DNA of 64,000 nt from Neotamlana laminarinivorans (GTDB lineage Bacteria; Bacteroidota; Bacteroidia; Flavobacteriales; Flavobacteriaceae). Below the pieces are notes generated by a model. That model was given only the letters and a program-made list of their open reading frames with translations, was not told where the DNA came from and searched no databases. Shown piece after piece: positions 45,223-53,848 of the stretch. The stretch lies in NCBI RefSeq assembly GCF_020523925.1, contig NZ_JAJAPW010000006.1, forward strand, positions 1 to 64,000, given 5' to 3'. Every line of letters starts with the position of its first letter. Positions within the stretch are counted from its first letter, which is position 1. The translations under genes and the position numbers were made by a program.

Positions 45223-45825
45223 ATGATAGTTGTAATAGCACCAGAGCAAGACATAACAAACGAAATTGAAATACTAAACAAACTATTTCAAAATGGTTTA
45301 CAATTCTATCATTTTCGAAAACCCAATAAAGATTATAATCAACATTGCGAATATTTAAATCAAATAAATCCAGAGTATCACAACCGAATTGTAGTACATT
45401 ATCATCATGAATTAATAAATCAATACAATTTAAAAGGTATTCATTTTCAAGAACAAAAACGAAGAGATCATATCGATAATCCTGGGCAATATTTTAAAAA
45501 TTTAAATATGTTTGGTAAAACTATAAGCTCGTCGTTTCATGAGCCAGAAGAACTAGAAAAATGCTATTTTGAGTTCGATTATCATTTACTAAGTCCTGTA
45601 TTTTCTTCCATATCAAAACAAGGCTATAAAGGTCGTGGCTTCAATGTAAATCATATCGATAAAACCATAGTAGGTATGGGTGGTGTTACAGAATATAACC
45701 TTACAGAATTTAAAAAGTTAGGGTTTAAAGGTGTTGGTGTACTTGGAGGTGTCTGGAATAGTAAAAACCCAATACAAAGTTTTATAAACATAAATAATGC
45801 ATTTAAAAACACATTAAAACACTGA
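45223..45825 (+). CDS. ThiE/TenI-family protein (first of two)
   Basis: A 200-residue TIM-barrel protein of the thiamin phosphate synthase / TenI superfamily. Recognisable pieces are FYHFRKPNKDY, LKGIHFQEQKRR, SSSFHEPEEL, DYHLLSPVFSSISKQGYKGRG and VVGMGGVTEYNLTEFKKLGF. It diverges from the true ThiE at 46580 in the substrate-loop residues, so a TenI-like thiazole tautomerase role is more likely than coupling. Two ThiE-like genes in one operon are common in Bacteroidota. Its stop overlaps the probable thiD start. Confidence 0.85.
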   Translation: MIVVIAPEQDITNEIEILNKLFQNGLQFYHFRKPNKDYNQHCEYLNQINPEYHNRIVVHYHHELINQYNLKGIHFQEQKRRDHIDNPGQYFKNLNMFGKTISSSFHEPEELEKCYFEFDYHLLSPVFSSISKQGYKGRGFNVNHIDKTIVGMGGVTEYNLTEFKKLGFKGVGVLGGVWNSKNPIQSFININNAFKNTLKH

Positions 45826-46583
45826 TAGATAATAATTACATATTAACAATTGCAGGTTTCGATTCGTCTAGTGGCGCCGGATTAACATCAGATATAAAAA
45901 CTTTTCAAGCTCACGGTTTATACGGTTTATCGGTATGTACAGCAATAACCGTACAAAACGATGTTACACTTAAAAGTTGTGTTTGGATAGATGAAAATAT
46001 CATAATTAATCAAATAGAAACTTTGTTCGAGCGGTTTACTATATCTGTAGTTAAAATAGGAATTATAGAATCTTGGGAACGGTTACTAGTTGTGGTAAAA
46101 AAATTAAAATCGTTAAACCCAACCGTGAAAATAATTTTAGATCCGGTTTTACAAGCAAGTAGCGGTTTTAATTTTAAACGCGAAGAAAATTTAAAAGTGT
46201 TAGAGCAAATTTTGGAAACATGCTATTTTATTACACCAAATTACAACGAAATAAAGGCATTGTTTCCCAGTAAAAATATAGATGAAACCATAATATTTAT
46301 AGCAAATAAAATCAATCTTTATTTAAAAGGAGGACATAGAGATACATGTAAAGGATTTGATGAGGTTTTTTACAATATTTCAGAAAAATTAAGTTTAGAA
46401 CCTCTTGAAAAAAAAGTGTTTGAAAAACATGGAAGCGGTTGTGTATTATCTTCGGCTTTAGCATCAAATATTCATAAAAAATTGCCTATTGAAGTCGCAT
46501 GTAAAAATGCAAAACTATATGTAGAACAATTTTTAGTTTCTAATACAACCCTTTTAGGAACACATAAAATACAAACAGAATGA
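45822..46583 (+). CDS. thiD: HMP/HMP-phosphate kinase ThiD, non-standard start
   Basis: ThiD phosphorylates hydroxymethylpyrimidine and its phosphate. The true N-terminus lies upstream of the first ATG (46023): the same frame encodes ILTIAGFDSSSGAGLTSDIK, the ThiD substrate and nucleotide signature, from about 45840. That frame opens only after a stop at 45804-45806. It contains no ATG, GTG or TTG before the signature; candidates are CTG 45822 (used here), ATT 45813 and ATA 45825. The C-terminal KHGSGCVLSSALASNI holds the anion hole and catalytic Cys region. It overlaps the TenI-like stop and ends in an ATGA overlap with thiE, so translation is probably coupled. Confidence 0.8.
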   Translation: MIDNNYILTIAGFDSSSGAGLTSDIKTFQAHGLYGLSVCTAITVQNDVTLKSCVWIDENIIINQIETLFERFTISVVKIGIIESWERLLVVVKKLKSLNPTVKIILDPVLQASSGFNFKREENLKVLEQILETCYFITPNYNEIKALFPSKNIDETIIFIANKINLYLKGGHRDTCKGFDEVFYNISEKLSLEPLEKKVFEKHGSGCVLSSALASNIHKKLPIEVACKNAKLYVEQFLVSNTTLLGTHKIQTE

Positions 46584-47218
46584 TAAGTAAATTACAATAT
46601 ATATCACAAGGAAATACACCCAACGAGCACTTAAAAAATATACAAAGTGCATGTACATCTGGTGCAGACTGGGTTCAGTTAAGGTTAAAAAATTTAGATG
46701 ATAAAATAATTTTAGAAACGGCACAAAAGGCTAGAGAAATAACCGGTCATTTTCAAACACGGTTAATTATAAATGATTACTACAAAATAGCCAAAGAGGT
46801 AAAAGCAGATGGTGTGCACTTAGGTAAAAATGACGCATCTACTCTTGAAGCCAGAAAACATTTAGCATCGTGGCAAATTATTGGTGGTACAGCTAATACA
46901 CTTCAAGATTGCGAAAAACTTGTTAGAGAAGAAGTAAATTACATTGGCTTAGGTCCATTTCGGTTTACAAAAACCAAAGAAAACTTAAGTCCCGTTTTGA
47001 GGTTACAAGGTTATGAAACTATTCTAGAATTGCTTAACACCAAAATTCCAGTAGTTGCTATTGGCGGAATTACGATTAACGATGTTCCAGAATTATTAAA
47101 AATAGGAATTTATGGGGTTGCTGTTTCTGGAGCAATTACTAAGAATTTTAATAACATCTCAGCATTTAATAAAGTGTTAAGAGGCCCAAGCACACGAGAA
47201 CAAGTGTATAAATTATAA
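46580..47218 (+). CDS. thiE: Thiamin phosphate synthase ThiE
   Basis: ThiE joins HMP pyrophosphate to the thiazole phosphate, giving thiamin monophosphate. The 212-residue protein has the canonical motifs DWVQLRLKN, RLIINDYYKIAKEVKADGVHLGKND, IIGGTANTLQDCEKL, YIGLGPFRFTKTKENLSPV and VVAIGGITINDVPELLKIG. The start overlaps the thiD stop by four bases. The C-terminal tail (LRGPSTREQVYKL) is a short extension. A 103-base gap with a repeat pair separates it from thiG. Confidence 0.95.
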   Translation: MISKLQYISQGNTPNEHLKNIQSACTSGADWVQLRLKNLDDKIILETAQKAREITGHFQTRLIINDYYKIAKEVKADGVHLGKNDASTLEARKHLASWQIIGGTANTLQDCEKLVREEVNYIGLGPFRFTKTKENLSPVLRLQGYETILELLNTKIPVVAIGGITINDVPELLKIGIYGVAVSGAITKNFNNISAFNKVLRGPSTREQVYKL

Positions 47219-47234
47219 TTTGATTAAATTAATT

Positions 47235-47305
47235 GTCACCTCGAGCGCAGTCGAGAGGTCTATGTAATAAACGAAATATAAATAAGGTCTCGACTGCGCT
47301 CGACC
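47235..47305. repeat. Inverted pair of GAGCGCAGTCGA repeats inside the thi operon
   Basis: Two copies face each other: TCACCTCGAGCGCAGTCGAG begins at 47236 and GGTCTCGACTGCGCTCGACC spans 47286-47305. Each can fold alone, and together they can form a longer hairpin. They share their core with the copy at 34382. They fill the thiE-thiG gap. Confidence 0.75.
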
Positions 47306-47321
47306 AGACAAGAGCAAAACA

Positions 47322-48092
47322 ATGAATCAGCAATTAACAATAGCCGACAAAACATTCAACTCAAGGTTATTTACCGGAACTGGTAAATTTAGTTCATCTA
47401 AACTCATGCAAGAAGCGCTGATAGTAAGCGAAAGCGAGCTTATTACAGTAGCGTTAAAACGTGTAGATATTAATAATGAAGACGATGATATTTTAACACA
47501 TTTAAACAAACCTCACATAAACTTATTACCAAATACATCAGGTGTTCGCGATGCTAAAGAAGCGGTTTTTGCAGCAGAACTATCGCGTGAAGCGTTAGAA
47601 ACCAATTGGGTAAAATTAGAGATACATCCAGATCCAAGATATTTACTACCAGATCCAATTGAAACACTAAAAGCCGCTGAAATTTTAGTAAAAAAAGGCT
47701 TTGTGGTTATGCCTTATATTCATGCCGACCCTGTTCTATGTAAACGTTTAGAGGAAATTGGGGTACAATGTGTTATGCCTTTAGGAGCACCAATAGGAAG
47801 TAATAAAGGCTTAAAAACACAGGATTTTTTAAAAATTATAATTGAGCAATCTAATGTGCCTGTAATTGTAGATGCAGGAATCGGTTCGCCGTCGCATGCA
47901 GCACATGCCATGGAAATTGGTGCCGATGCGGTTTTAGTAAATACAGCAATTGCAGTTTCGCAAAACCCTGTAACTATGGCAAAAGCTTTTAAAATGGCTG
48001 TTCAAGCAGGTAGAATGGCATTCGAGGCTAAATTAGCTCCTGTAAAAAAACAGGCAGAAGCTAGTAGTCCATTAACCTCTTTTTTGAGTTAA
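47322..48092 (+). CDS. thiG: Thiazole synthase ThiG
   Basis: ThiG condenses deoxyxylulose phosphate, dehydroglycine and ThiS thiocarboxylate into the thiazole phosphate ring. The 256-residue TIM barrel shows [12 protein letters not shown] at the start, [53 protein letters not shown] and [20 protein letters not shown]. It works with ThiH (next gene, nine bases on) and ThiS. Confidence 0.97.
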   Translation: MNQQLTIADKTFNSRLFTGTGKFSSSKLMQEALIVSESELITVALKRVDINNEDDDILTHLNKPHINLLPNTSGVRDAKEAVFAAELSREALETNWVKLEIHPDPRYLLPDPIETLKAAEILVKKGFVVMPYIHADPVLCKRLEEIGVQCVMPLGAPIGSNKGLKTQDFLKIIIEQSNVPVIVDAGIGSPSHAAHAMEIGADAVLVNTAIAVSQNPVTMAKAFKMAVQAGRMAFEAKLAPVKKQAEASSPLTSFLS

Positions 48093-48101
48093 ATTTAAGC
48101 T

Positions 48102-49211
48102 ATGCAGTCTTTTAAAAATATATTAAAAACCTATTCCTGGGAAAAAACATTGGCCAGTATTAATTCTAAAACTGTACATGACGTAGAACATGCTTTAACC
48201 ACAGAAAAACGAGATTTAGAAGACTTTAAAGCTTTAATATCGCCAGCAGCCAAACCTTTTTTAGAGCAAATGGCTCAAATGAGTCGTCAGCTCACCAAAA
48301 AGCGTTTTGGTAACACTATGCAAATGTATGCACCGCTTTACTTAAGTAACGAGTGCCAAAATATTTGCACCTATTGCGGGTTTAGTTTCACAAATAAAAT
48401 TCCAAGGCGTACACTTACAGATGCCGAAATTTTAAAAGAGGTTAAATACTTAAAACAAAAAGGTTTCGATCATGTATTATTGGTAACAGGTGAAGCAAAC
48501 AAAACAGTTGGTGTTCACTATATTAATAATGCTATAAAACTAATAAAACCTTATTTTTCTAATATCACTATAGAAGTTCAACCGTTAGAAAAAGATGAAT
48601 ATGAGTTGTTGATGCAAAATGGTTTGTATGCCGTTTTAGTGTATCAAGAAACGTATCATAAAGAGGAATATAAAAAACATCACCCGAAAGGGAAAAAATC
48701 GAATTTTAATTACCGATTGGAAACTCCCGATAGGTTGGGGCAAGCTGGAATTCATAAAATTGGCTTAGGCGCTTTATTTGGTTTAGAAGATTGGCGTGCC
48801 GATAGTTTTTTTACTGCTTTACATTTAAAATATTTACAAAAACAGTATTGGAAAACAAAATACTCTATTTCTTTTCCAAGATTACGCCCGCATTCGGGTG
48901 GTTTAGAACCGAAAGTAGAAATGACTGATGCCGATTTGGTACAACTTATTTGCGCTTACAGATTGTTAGATGAAGATTTAGAGCTTTCTATGTCTACTCG
49001 CGAAAGCGAAAATTTTAGAAATAACATTGTGCAATTGGGTATTACGTCCATAAGTTCAGAATCTAAAACAAACCCTGGTGGATATGCTGTAGAGCCACAA
49101 TCGTTAGAACAGTTTGAAATTTCAGATGAAAGAAGCACCGAAGATTTTACACAAATGTTAAAAGGTCAAGGTTTAGAAGTAGTATGGAAAGATTGGCAAC
49201 ATTTTGGTTAA
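48102..49211 (+). CDS. thiH: 2-Iminoacetate synthase ThiH
   Basis: ThiH is a radical-SAM enzyme that cleaves tyrosine to dehydroglycine and p-cresol for thiazole assembly. The 369-residue protein has the CxxxCxxC cluster in NECQNICTYCGF (Cys85, Cys89, Cys92), VLLVTGEANKTVG, and the C-terminal ThiH/BATS region (PRLRPHSGG, STRESENFRNNIVQLGITSI). The presence of thiH rather than thiO points to the oxygen-independent tyrosine route. Confidence 0.97.
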   Translation: MQSFKNILKTYSWEKTLASINSKTVHDVEHALTTEKRDLEDFKALISPAAKPFLEQMAQMSRQLTKKRFGNTMQMYAPLYLSNECQNICTYCGFSFTNKIPRRTLTDAEILKEVKYLKQKGFDHVLLVTGEANKTVGVHYINNAIKLIKPYFSNITIEVQPLEKDEYELLMQNGLYAVLVYQETYHKEEYKKHHPKGKKSNFNYRLETPDRLGQAGIHKIGLGALFGLEDWRADSFFTALHLKYLQKQYWKTKYSISFPRLRPHSGGLEPKVEMTDADLVQLICAYRLLDEDLELSMSTRESENFRNNIVQLGITSISSESKTNPGGYAVEPQSLEQFEISDERSTEDFTQMLKGQGLEVVWKDWQHFG

Positions 49212-49232
49212 CTTTACTGCAATTTTTACAAC

Positions 49233-50294
49233 ATGATGTTAACCCCAGAAGAGCAAAAACAATATAATCGCCATATCATTTTAAAAGAAATTGGCGAAGC
49301 AGGTCAGCTAAAATTAAAAGAAGCTAGAGTTTTAGTTATTGGTGCTGGTGGTTTAGGTTGCCCTATTTTACAATATTTAACTGCTGCAGGAATAGGCACC
49401 ATTGGAATTATTGATGATGATGTTGTAGACCAAACCAACCTGCAAAGGCAAGTTTTATATACGGTTAACGATGTTAACAAGCCCAAGGCCGAAATTGCTG
49501 CCAAACGTTTAGAACAGTTAAATCCGTTTGTAAATTTTAAGGTATTTAAAGAGAAACTTACAAAGGAAAATGCTATAAGTCTTTTTAAAGTATTTGATGT
49601 TATTGTTGATGGTAGCGATAATTTCCAAACCCGATATTTAACTAATGATGCAGCTGTAATTACAAACAAACCTTTGGTTTATGGTTCTATTTTTAAGTTT
49701 GAAGGACAGGTAAGTGTTTTTAATTTTAACGGAAGTGGCACATACCGATGTTTATATCCAACGCCACCAAAATCTGAAGAATCTCCCAACTGTTCAGAAA
49801 TTGGAGTTATGGGCGTTTTACCTGGAATTATTGGCAGTTTACAAGCCAACGAGGTTATTAAAATAATTTGCGGAATAGGAGAGGTTTTAGCTAACCAATT
49901 ATTGGTTTTCGATGTGTTGAGTATGCGACAAATAACTTTAAAGTTTAATAAAACCGAACACGCTAATATTAAAACATTAGAAGAAAATTACGATTTTTTC
50001 TGTGGTATAGCTTCAACAGAAAACGAAATTTCTTTAAGTGTTTTAAATAAAAATAAAATAGATTATAACTTGCTTGATGTGCGTGAAAATTGGGAACGCG
50101 AACAGCATCATATTGGCGGGTTACATATTCCTTTAAATCAATTACCAAAAAGATATCAAGAAATAAACACAAATAAACCGCTGGTTGTTTATTGTAAATC
50201 TGGCGCACGTAGTAAACATGCTATACAATTTTTACAAGAAACTTTATCAAGTAATGTAAAGCTTATAAATTTAAAAAACGGACTTTCAATTTAA
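49233..50294 (+). CDS. thiF: ThiF/MoeB-type adenylyltransferase with C-terminal rhodanese domain
   Basis: This 353-residue E1-like enzyme activates the ThiS C-terminus with ATP. The nucleotide-binding region is VIGAGGLGCPILQYLTAAGIG followed by DDDVVDQTNLQRQVLYT, and DGSDNFQTRYLTND is the E1 core. Residues from about 265 form a rhodanese-like domain (NLLDVRENWEREQHHIGGLHIP) with active Cys321 in YCKSGARS, which can pass sulfur. It closes the thi operon and overlaps the convergent lipoprotein gene by four bases. A MoeB role for molybdopterin is an alternative but less likely here. Confidence 0.93.
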   Translation: MMLTPEEQKQYNRHIILKEIGEAGQLKLKEARVLVIGAGGLGCPILQYLTAAGIGTIGIIDDDVVDQTNLQRQVLYTVNDVNKPKAEIAAKRLEQLNPFVNFKVFKEKLTKENAISLFKVFDVIVDGSDNFQTRYLTNDAAVITNKPLVYGSIFKFEGQVSVFNFNGSGTYRCLYPTPPKSEESPNCSEIGVMGVLPGIIGSLQANEVIKIICGIGEVLANQLLVFDVLSMRQITLKFNKTEHANIKTLEENYDFFCGIASTENEISLSVLNKNKIDYNLLDVRENWEREQHHIGGLHIPLNQLPKRYQEINTNKPLVVYCKSGARSKHAIQFLQETLSSNVKLINLKNGLSI

Positions 50295-50725
50295 TTATAA
50301 ATTAAAAGAGAATTTCCACTTTGTTGTATTCTATAGTTTTTTAAAGCGCATTGCAATGTAGCATCATCGTTACCACTTAGTTCTCCGGTAACAAAATTAT
50401 AGGTATTTCCATCACCACACTCGCTAGTACCAAATAAGCCGTTTGGAACAATATTTCCGCAAGTTTCAGGTAAATAATTAGGGTCGCTAGCATCCCAAGC
50501 CATGTAACCCGAACCTGTATTTGCTATTATTATGCCATCGTTTCCGTAACCAGAAATATAAATAGAATTACCTACAAACGACAGCTCGCTATATTGTGGT
50601 AGCGTAAGGTTAATTGTTAAATTAACATCTATATCTAATAAAAAATTACAATTTTCGTCTTCGTTAATACTTCCGCTACAGCTAAAAAGAATTAAAAAAA
50701 ATAAACCTGTTATAAGGTGTTTCAT
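50291..50725 (-). CDS. Lipoprotein with a Rieske-like fold lacking metal ligands
   Basis: A 144-residue lipoprotein (lipobox LFSC, Cys16). The pattern NLTLPQYSELSFVGNSIYISG, GIIIANTGSGYMAWDASDPNY, then ECGDGNTYNFVTGE and LKNYRIQQSGNSLLIYN resembles flavobacterial Rieske-fold lipoproteins. The CxH and CxxH pairs that hold the 2Fe-2S cluster are absent: the position expected to be His after DPN is Tyr, and the second motif is CGDGN. It is probably a non-redox relative of unknown role. It is convergent with thiF. Confidence 0.65.
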   Translation of the reverse strand: MKHLITGLFFLILFSCSGSINEDENCNFLLDIDVNLTINLTLPQYSELSFVGNSIYISGYGNDGIIIANTGSGYMAWDASDPNYLPETCGNIVPNGLFGTSECGDGNTYNFVTGELSGNDDATLQCALKNYRIQQSGNSLLIYN

Positions 50726-50816
50726 GTGGTTTTAAATTTTGAGCCAATTTACAATAAAACACTTTTATTAAAAGTATGTTATAACTGTAAAAATGAATAA
50801 ATAATTAAAAATTTTG

Positions 50817-50884
50817 TATTTTTGTTATTCAATCTCGTTTCTACGAGATTTTTTTTATGTTATCCCGATTGGTCGGGATTTTTC
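50817..50884 (+). promoter_or_regulatory. greA promoter and leader with two terminator-like hairpins
   Basis: A -7 element TATTTTTG (50817-50824) would start a transcript near 50831. That leader opens with hairpin AATCTCG/CGAGATT (50831-50848) plus T8, then hairpin ATCCCGA/TCGGGAT (50862-50879) plus T5, both ahead of the greA ATG at 50916. No upstream plus-strand gene needs terminating here, so attenuation of greA is plausible. Confidence 0.5.
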
Positions 50885-50915
50885 AGCTTTTATTAATAAA
50901 TAAAACGATGAAGTT

Positions 50916-51389
50916 ATGAGTAAAGTATCTTATTATACACCTGAAGGATTAAAAAAATTAAGAGAAGAGCTTAATAAGCTTAAAGATATTGAGCGCCCTA
51001 AAGCATCGCAAGCTATTGCTGAAGCCAGAGATAAAGGTGATTTAAGTGAAAATGCAGAGTATGATGCTGCTAAAGAAGCGCAAGGTATGTTAGAGATGAA
51101 AATTTCTAAAATGGAAGAAACTTTGGCTAATGCCAGAGTCATCGACGAGTCTCAGTTAGACACCTCTAAAGTTTTGGCGTTATCTATTGTAAAGATTAAA
51201 AACCAAATGAATGGTATGGAAATGACTTATACTTTGGTTGCAGAAAGTGAAGCAGATTTAGCTTCAGGGAAAATTTCAGTTAATTCCCCAATAGGTAAAG
51301 GTTTATTAGGTAAATCTGTTGGCGATGTTGCAGAAATTAAAGTACCAAGTGGTATTATGAAATTTGATATCGTAGAAATTTCTAGATAA
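50916..51389 (+). CDS. greA: Transcription elongation factor GreA
   Basis: GreA rescues backtracked RNA polymerase by stimulating transcript cleavage. The 157-residue protein has the N-terminal coiled coil with the tip acids (ARDKGDLSENAEYDAAKEAQGML) and the C-terminal FKBP-like domain ending SPIGKGLLGKSVGDVAEIKVP. Length and both domains are standard. It is monocistronic with its own terminator. Confidence 0.97.
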   Translation: MSKVSYYTPEGLKKLREELNKLKDIERPKASQAIAEARDKGDLSENAEYDAAKEAQGMLEMKISKMEETLANARVIDESQLDTSKVLALSIVKIKNQMNGMEMTYTLVAESEADLASGKISVNSPIGKGLLGKSVGDVAEIKVPSGIMKFDIVEISR

Positions 51390-51410
51390 CATCAAACTAA
51401 AAAATAATAA

Positions 51411-51447
51411 AAAAGATTCTTAGTCTTCGAGGTTAAGAATCTTTTTT
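51411..51447 (+). terminator. Terminator of greA
   Basis: AAAAGATTCTTA (51411-51422) pairs with TAAGAATCTTTT (51434-51445), followed by TT. Confidence 0.9.
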
Positions 51448-51481
51448 ATATTTACAAATATGCTTAAACCCCTCAATGTAA

Positions 51482-51871
51482 ATGGCTACAATATTCACAA
51501 AAATTATTAATGGAGAAATACCGTGTTACAAAATTGCCGAAACAGACGATTTTTTTGCTTTTTTAGATATTAACCCCAATGCAAAAGGGCATACACTTTG
51601 TATTCCAAAAAAAGAGGTTGATAAATTATTTGATTTAGATGAAGCCACATTTAATGGTTTAATGGCCTTTTCAAGAAAAGTAGCAAAAGCCATAGAAAAA
51701 GCTATACCTTGTAATCGTGTAGGGTTAACCGTAATTGGTTTAGAGGTGCCCCATGCACATGTACATTTAATTCCTTTAAATGCTATGGATGATGCCAAAT
51801 TCACTAAAAAAGAAAACTTAACAACCGAACAGTTTAAAGAAGCCGCAGAGGCAATTAAGTCTTATTTGTAA
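51482..51871 (+). CDS. HIT family (histidine triad) nucleotide-binding protein
   Basis: A 129-residue HIT protein with the active-site HAHVHLIP triad near residue 98 and the family opening TIFTKIINGEIPCYKIAE. Members hydrolyse nucleoside phosphoramidates or related dinucleotides in the cytoplasm. It starts 35 bases after the greA terminator and precedes a small membrane protein gene. Confidence 0.95.
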   Translation: MATIFTKIINGEIPCYKIAETDDFFAFLDINPNAKGHTLCIPKKEVDKLFDLDEATFNGLMAFSRKVAKAIEKAIPCNRVGLTVIGLEVPHAHVHLIPLNAMDDAKFTKKENLTTEQFKEAAEAIKSYL

Positions 51872-51916
51872 ATTAACTAAAAAGTTGTAATTTATTGAAA
51901 ATTAAAAACTATTATT

Positions 51917-52135
51917 ATGTTTTTATCTATCAGTATAGCTATTATGGCCTTTTTGTTAATTACGTTTTTGTATTGGAAACTTACACGAAATTACGCAGAG
52001 AAAATTTACGGTAAAAAACAATGGAAAACATGGGTATCACGTACCTATTATTGGCATGGTGTTCTCTATGTTAGTGGAGGTTTAACCGTGCTAATTATTT
52101 TTCTTCTTAAAGCAAATAATCTTCTAGTTTTTTAG
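51917..52135 (+). CDS. Small membrane protein, 72 residues
   Basis: This is a two-helix protein (about residues 2-20 and 48-68) separated by a basic loop (KLTRNYAEKIYGKKQWKTWVSRTYYWHG). I recognise no family. It follows the HIT gene by 45 bases and overlaps the convergent zinc-ribbon gene by 12 bases. Supported by clean start, helices and spacing. Confidence 0.65.
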   Translation: MFLSISIAIMAFLLITFLYWKLTRNYAEKIYGKKQWKTWVSRTYYWHGVLYVSGGLTVLIIFLLKANNLLVF

Positions 52136-52468
52136 ACTAAAGTAAGCACTAATTGCAATAATTATAATTATAATAAAGGCAAGTGCAATCCAAAACGGAT
52201 TTTTGTAATTTAATACCTTATCTGGAGTGTTTAGTTTTTTATGATAATCGAAAACACGTTCAATATCTTCAGTCCATTGTACAGGGTAAATAGTAGATTC
52301 GCATTTACTACAAGTTAAAGTGTTACTAACGTTTGTAGTAGCGTTTTTATAAAAACTAGTTTCTATAATTTTTTGCTTAAATGTTAAGCATAAACCCTCA
52401 TTATTAAAACAAACCGGACAGTTATTTTTTAAAGGAATCTCGGATAATGTAATGAATGTTTCTGGCAT
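52124..52468 (-). CDS. Zinc-ribbon membrane protein
   Basis: A 114-residue protein with two CxxC pairs (NCPVCFNNEGL and TCSKCESTI, about 30 residues apart), suggesting a zinc ribbon, and a C-terminal membrane helix (about 92-110). It is encoded two bases after the sensor kinase stop on the same strand, so it may be co-expressed with the kinase. No named family recognised. Confidence 0.75.
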   Translation of the reverse strand: MPETFITLSEIPLKNNCPVCFNNEGLCLTFKQKIIETSFYKNATTNVSNTLTCSKCESTIYPVQWTEDIERVFDYHKKLNTPDKVLNYKNPFWIALAFIIIIIIAISAYFSLKN

Positions 52469-52470
52469 GG

Positions 52471-53625
52471 TTAATTTTTTCGTTTTAGTTGAATTTGAAT
52501 AGTGGTTCCTTTACCTATTTCAGAATGTAAAACCTTTATTTTTCCATTATGAAAATCTTCAATAATACGCCTTGTAAGCGATAAACCCAAACCCCAACCA
52601 CGTTTTTTAGTGGTAAACCCGGGTTCAAAAATTTTATTAAAATCTTTTTTAGCAATACCTTTTCCGGTATCGGTAACGTTAATTTTTATATCGTTTTCTA
52701 TGTGCGAAATGGCAACCATAAGTTTGCCTCGGCCTTTCATGGCATCAATGGCATTTTTTACTAAATTCTCAATAACCCAACTATAAAGTTGTTTATTAAG
52801 ATTTACGATAATTTCTTCGTTTGGGATCTTTATTTCAAATTCAATGAGTTTTGATGCTCTTGTTTTTAGGTAATCAAAGGAGGTTAAAGTTTCCTCAATA
52901 ATATTAGAAGCTTCTAAAACGGGAACCGAACCTATTTTGCTAAAACGCTCGGTTATGGTTTGTAAACGATCTATATCTTTTTCAATTTCAACAATATAAT
53001 CAGGGTTGGTATTTTCTGTCTTTAAAATTTCTGTCCAACCAATTAAAGATGATAGTGGTGTACCTATTTGGTGTGCTGTTTCTTTAGCCATACCCGACCA
53101 TAGTTTGTTTTGGGTGGCAATTTTACTACTTCGGTAAAAGAAATAAATGACGGCAGCGAATAAAAATATAATTAAAAATAGAGCTAAAGGGTAATATTTT
53201 AGCTTATTTAAAAGTGGTGAGTTTCCGTAGTAAATGGTGCTAATTACTTTTCCATCTAATTTTACTTTTATGGGTTTATTTTCTTCTTGAAATTTAGCAA
53301 TAAGCTTTTTTACAGCTATAGAATCATTAATTCTATTTTCGTCTATATTGTTAAAATCGTAGTTGCCATCTTCGGCAACCATAATCATAGGAGTGGTTTT
53401 ATTGCTGGTAATTACCTTTAGCGGTAAGTTGCCTAAATCCATTTCTAAATTGGTAGTTTTTAGCAAATCGGTTTGAGCAAACGACCAATTTTCCATTTTA
53501 ATACGCTCTTCTTCTTTAAAATGTTGAAAAAACTCAAATGTTTTCCACAAAATAAGAGACACTATGGCAAAAGAAGCGAGAATAATAACCCAGCGAAATA
53601 AATTGCTATGCTTACTTAAAATCAT
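52471..53625 (-). CDS. Sensor histidine kinase
   Basis: I start at the ATG at 53625 (384 residues), which opens directly on the first membrane helix; an ATG 33 bases upstream adds a non-family leader. There are two helices (about 12-31 and 140-160) flanking a periplasmic domain of about 105 residues, then HisKA (AKETAHQIGTPLSSLIGWTEIL, phospho-acceptor His) and HATPase (NLVKNAIDAMKGRGKL, DTGKGIAKKDFNKIFEPGF, GWGLGLSLTRRIIEDFHNG). No response regulator gene is adjacent, so it is an orphan. Downstream is the zinc-ribbon gene. Confidence 0.92.
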   Translation of the reverse strand: MILSKHSNLFRWVIILASFAIVSLILWKTFEFFQHFKEEERIKMENWSFAQTDLLKTTNLEMDLGNLPLKVITSNKTTPMIMVAEDGNYDFNNIDENRINDSIAVKKLIAKFQEENKPIKVKLDGKVISTIYYGNSPLLNKLKYYPLALFLIIFLFAAVIYFFYRSSKIATQNKLWSGMAKETAHQIGTPLSSLIGWTEILKTENTNPDYIVEIEKDIDRLQTITERFSKIGSVPVLEASNIIEETLTSFDYLKTRASKLIEFEIKIPNEEIIVNLNKQLYSWVIENLVKNAIDAMKGRGKLMVAISHIENDIKINVTDTGKGIAKKDFNKIFEPGFTTKKRGWGLGLSLTRRIIEDFHNGKIKVLHSEIGKGTTIQIQLKRKN

Positions 53626-53720
53626 TAACAAAAAAATTTGTTCGGTAATATAATGCAATTCTGTTAATATTATTGTTTAAGTTGTTAGTAAATCGGTTTT
53701 TAGTTGCAGTATAGATTGGT

Positions 53721-53728
53721 TACATTTG
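53721..53728 (+). promoter_or_regulatory. Possible promoter of the DUF3127 gene
   Basis: TACATTTG fits the -7 element consensus, 120 bases before the start codon; a TTG lies only 14 bases upstream of it, closer than usual. Confidence 0.4.
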
Positions 53729-53848
53729 TACCCAGATAAGAGCATGCAAACAATTACATAAAAAAGCATTAACTTGTTGCTAATATGGTGTTTGTATAAA
53801 ATATCACAAAAATATTAAAGTTATTACATAAGCAATAAATAGAGATAT

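Noticed and set aside
45801-45830. Classical slippery heptamer joining the TenI-like gene and thiD
   Set aside because: The A-rich stretch does not fit the X XXY YYZ pattern in the reading frame, so a programmed frameshift is not supported beyond being possible.
53700-53848. tRNA-like segment before the DUF3127 gene
   Set aside because: No cloverleaf or T-loop consensus can be drawn.
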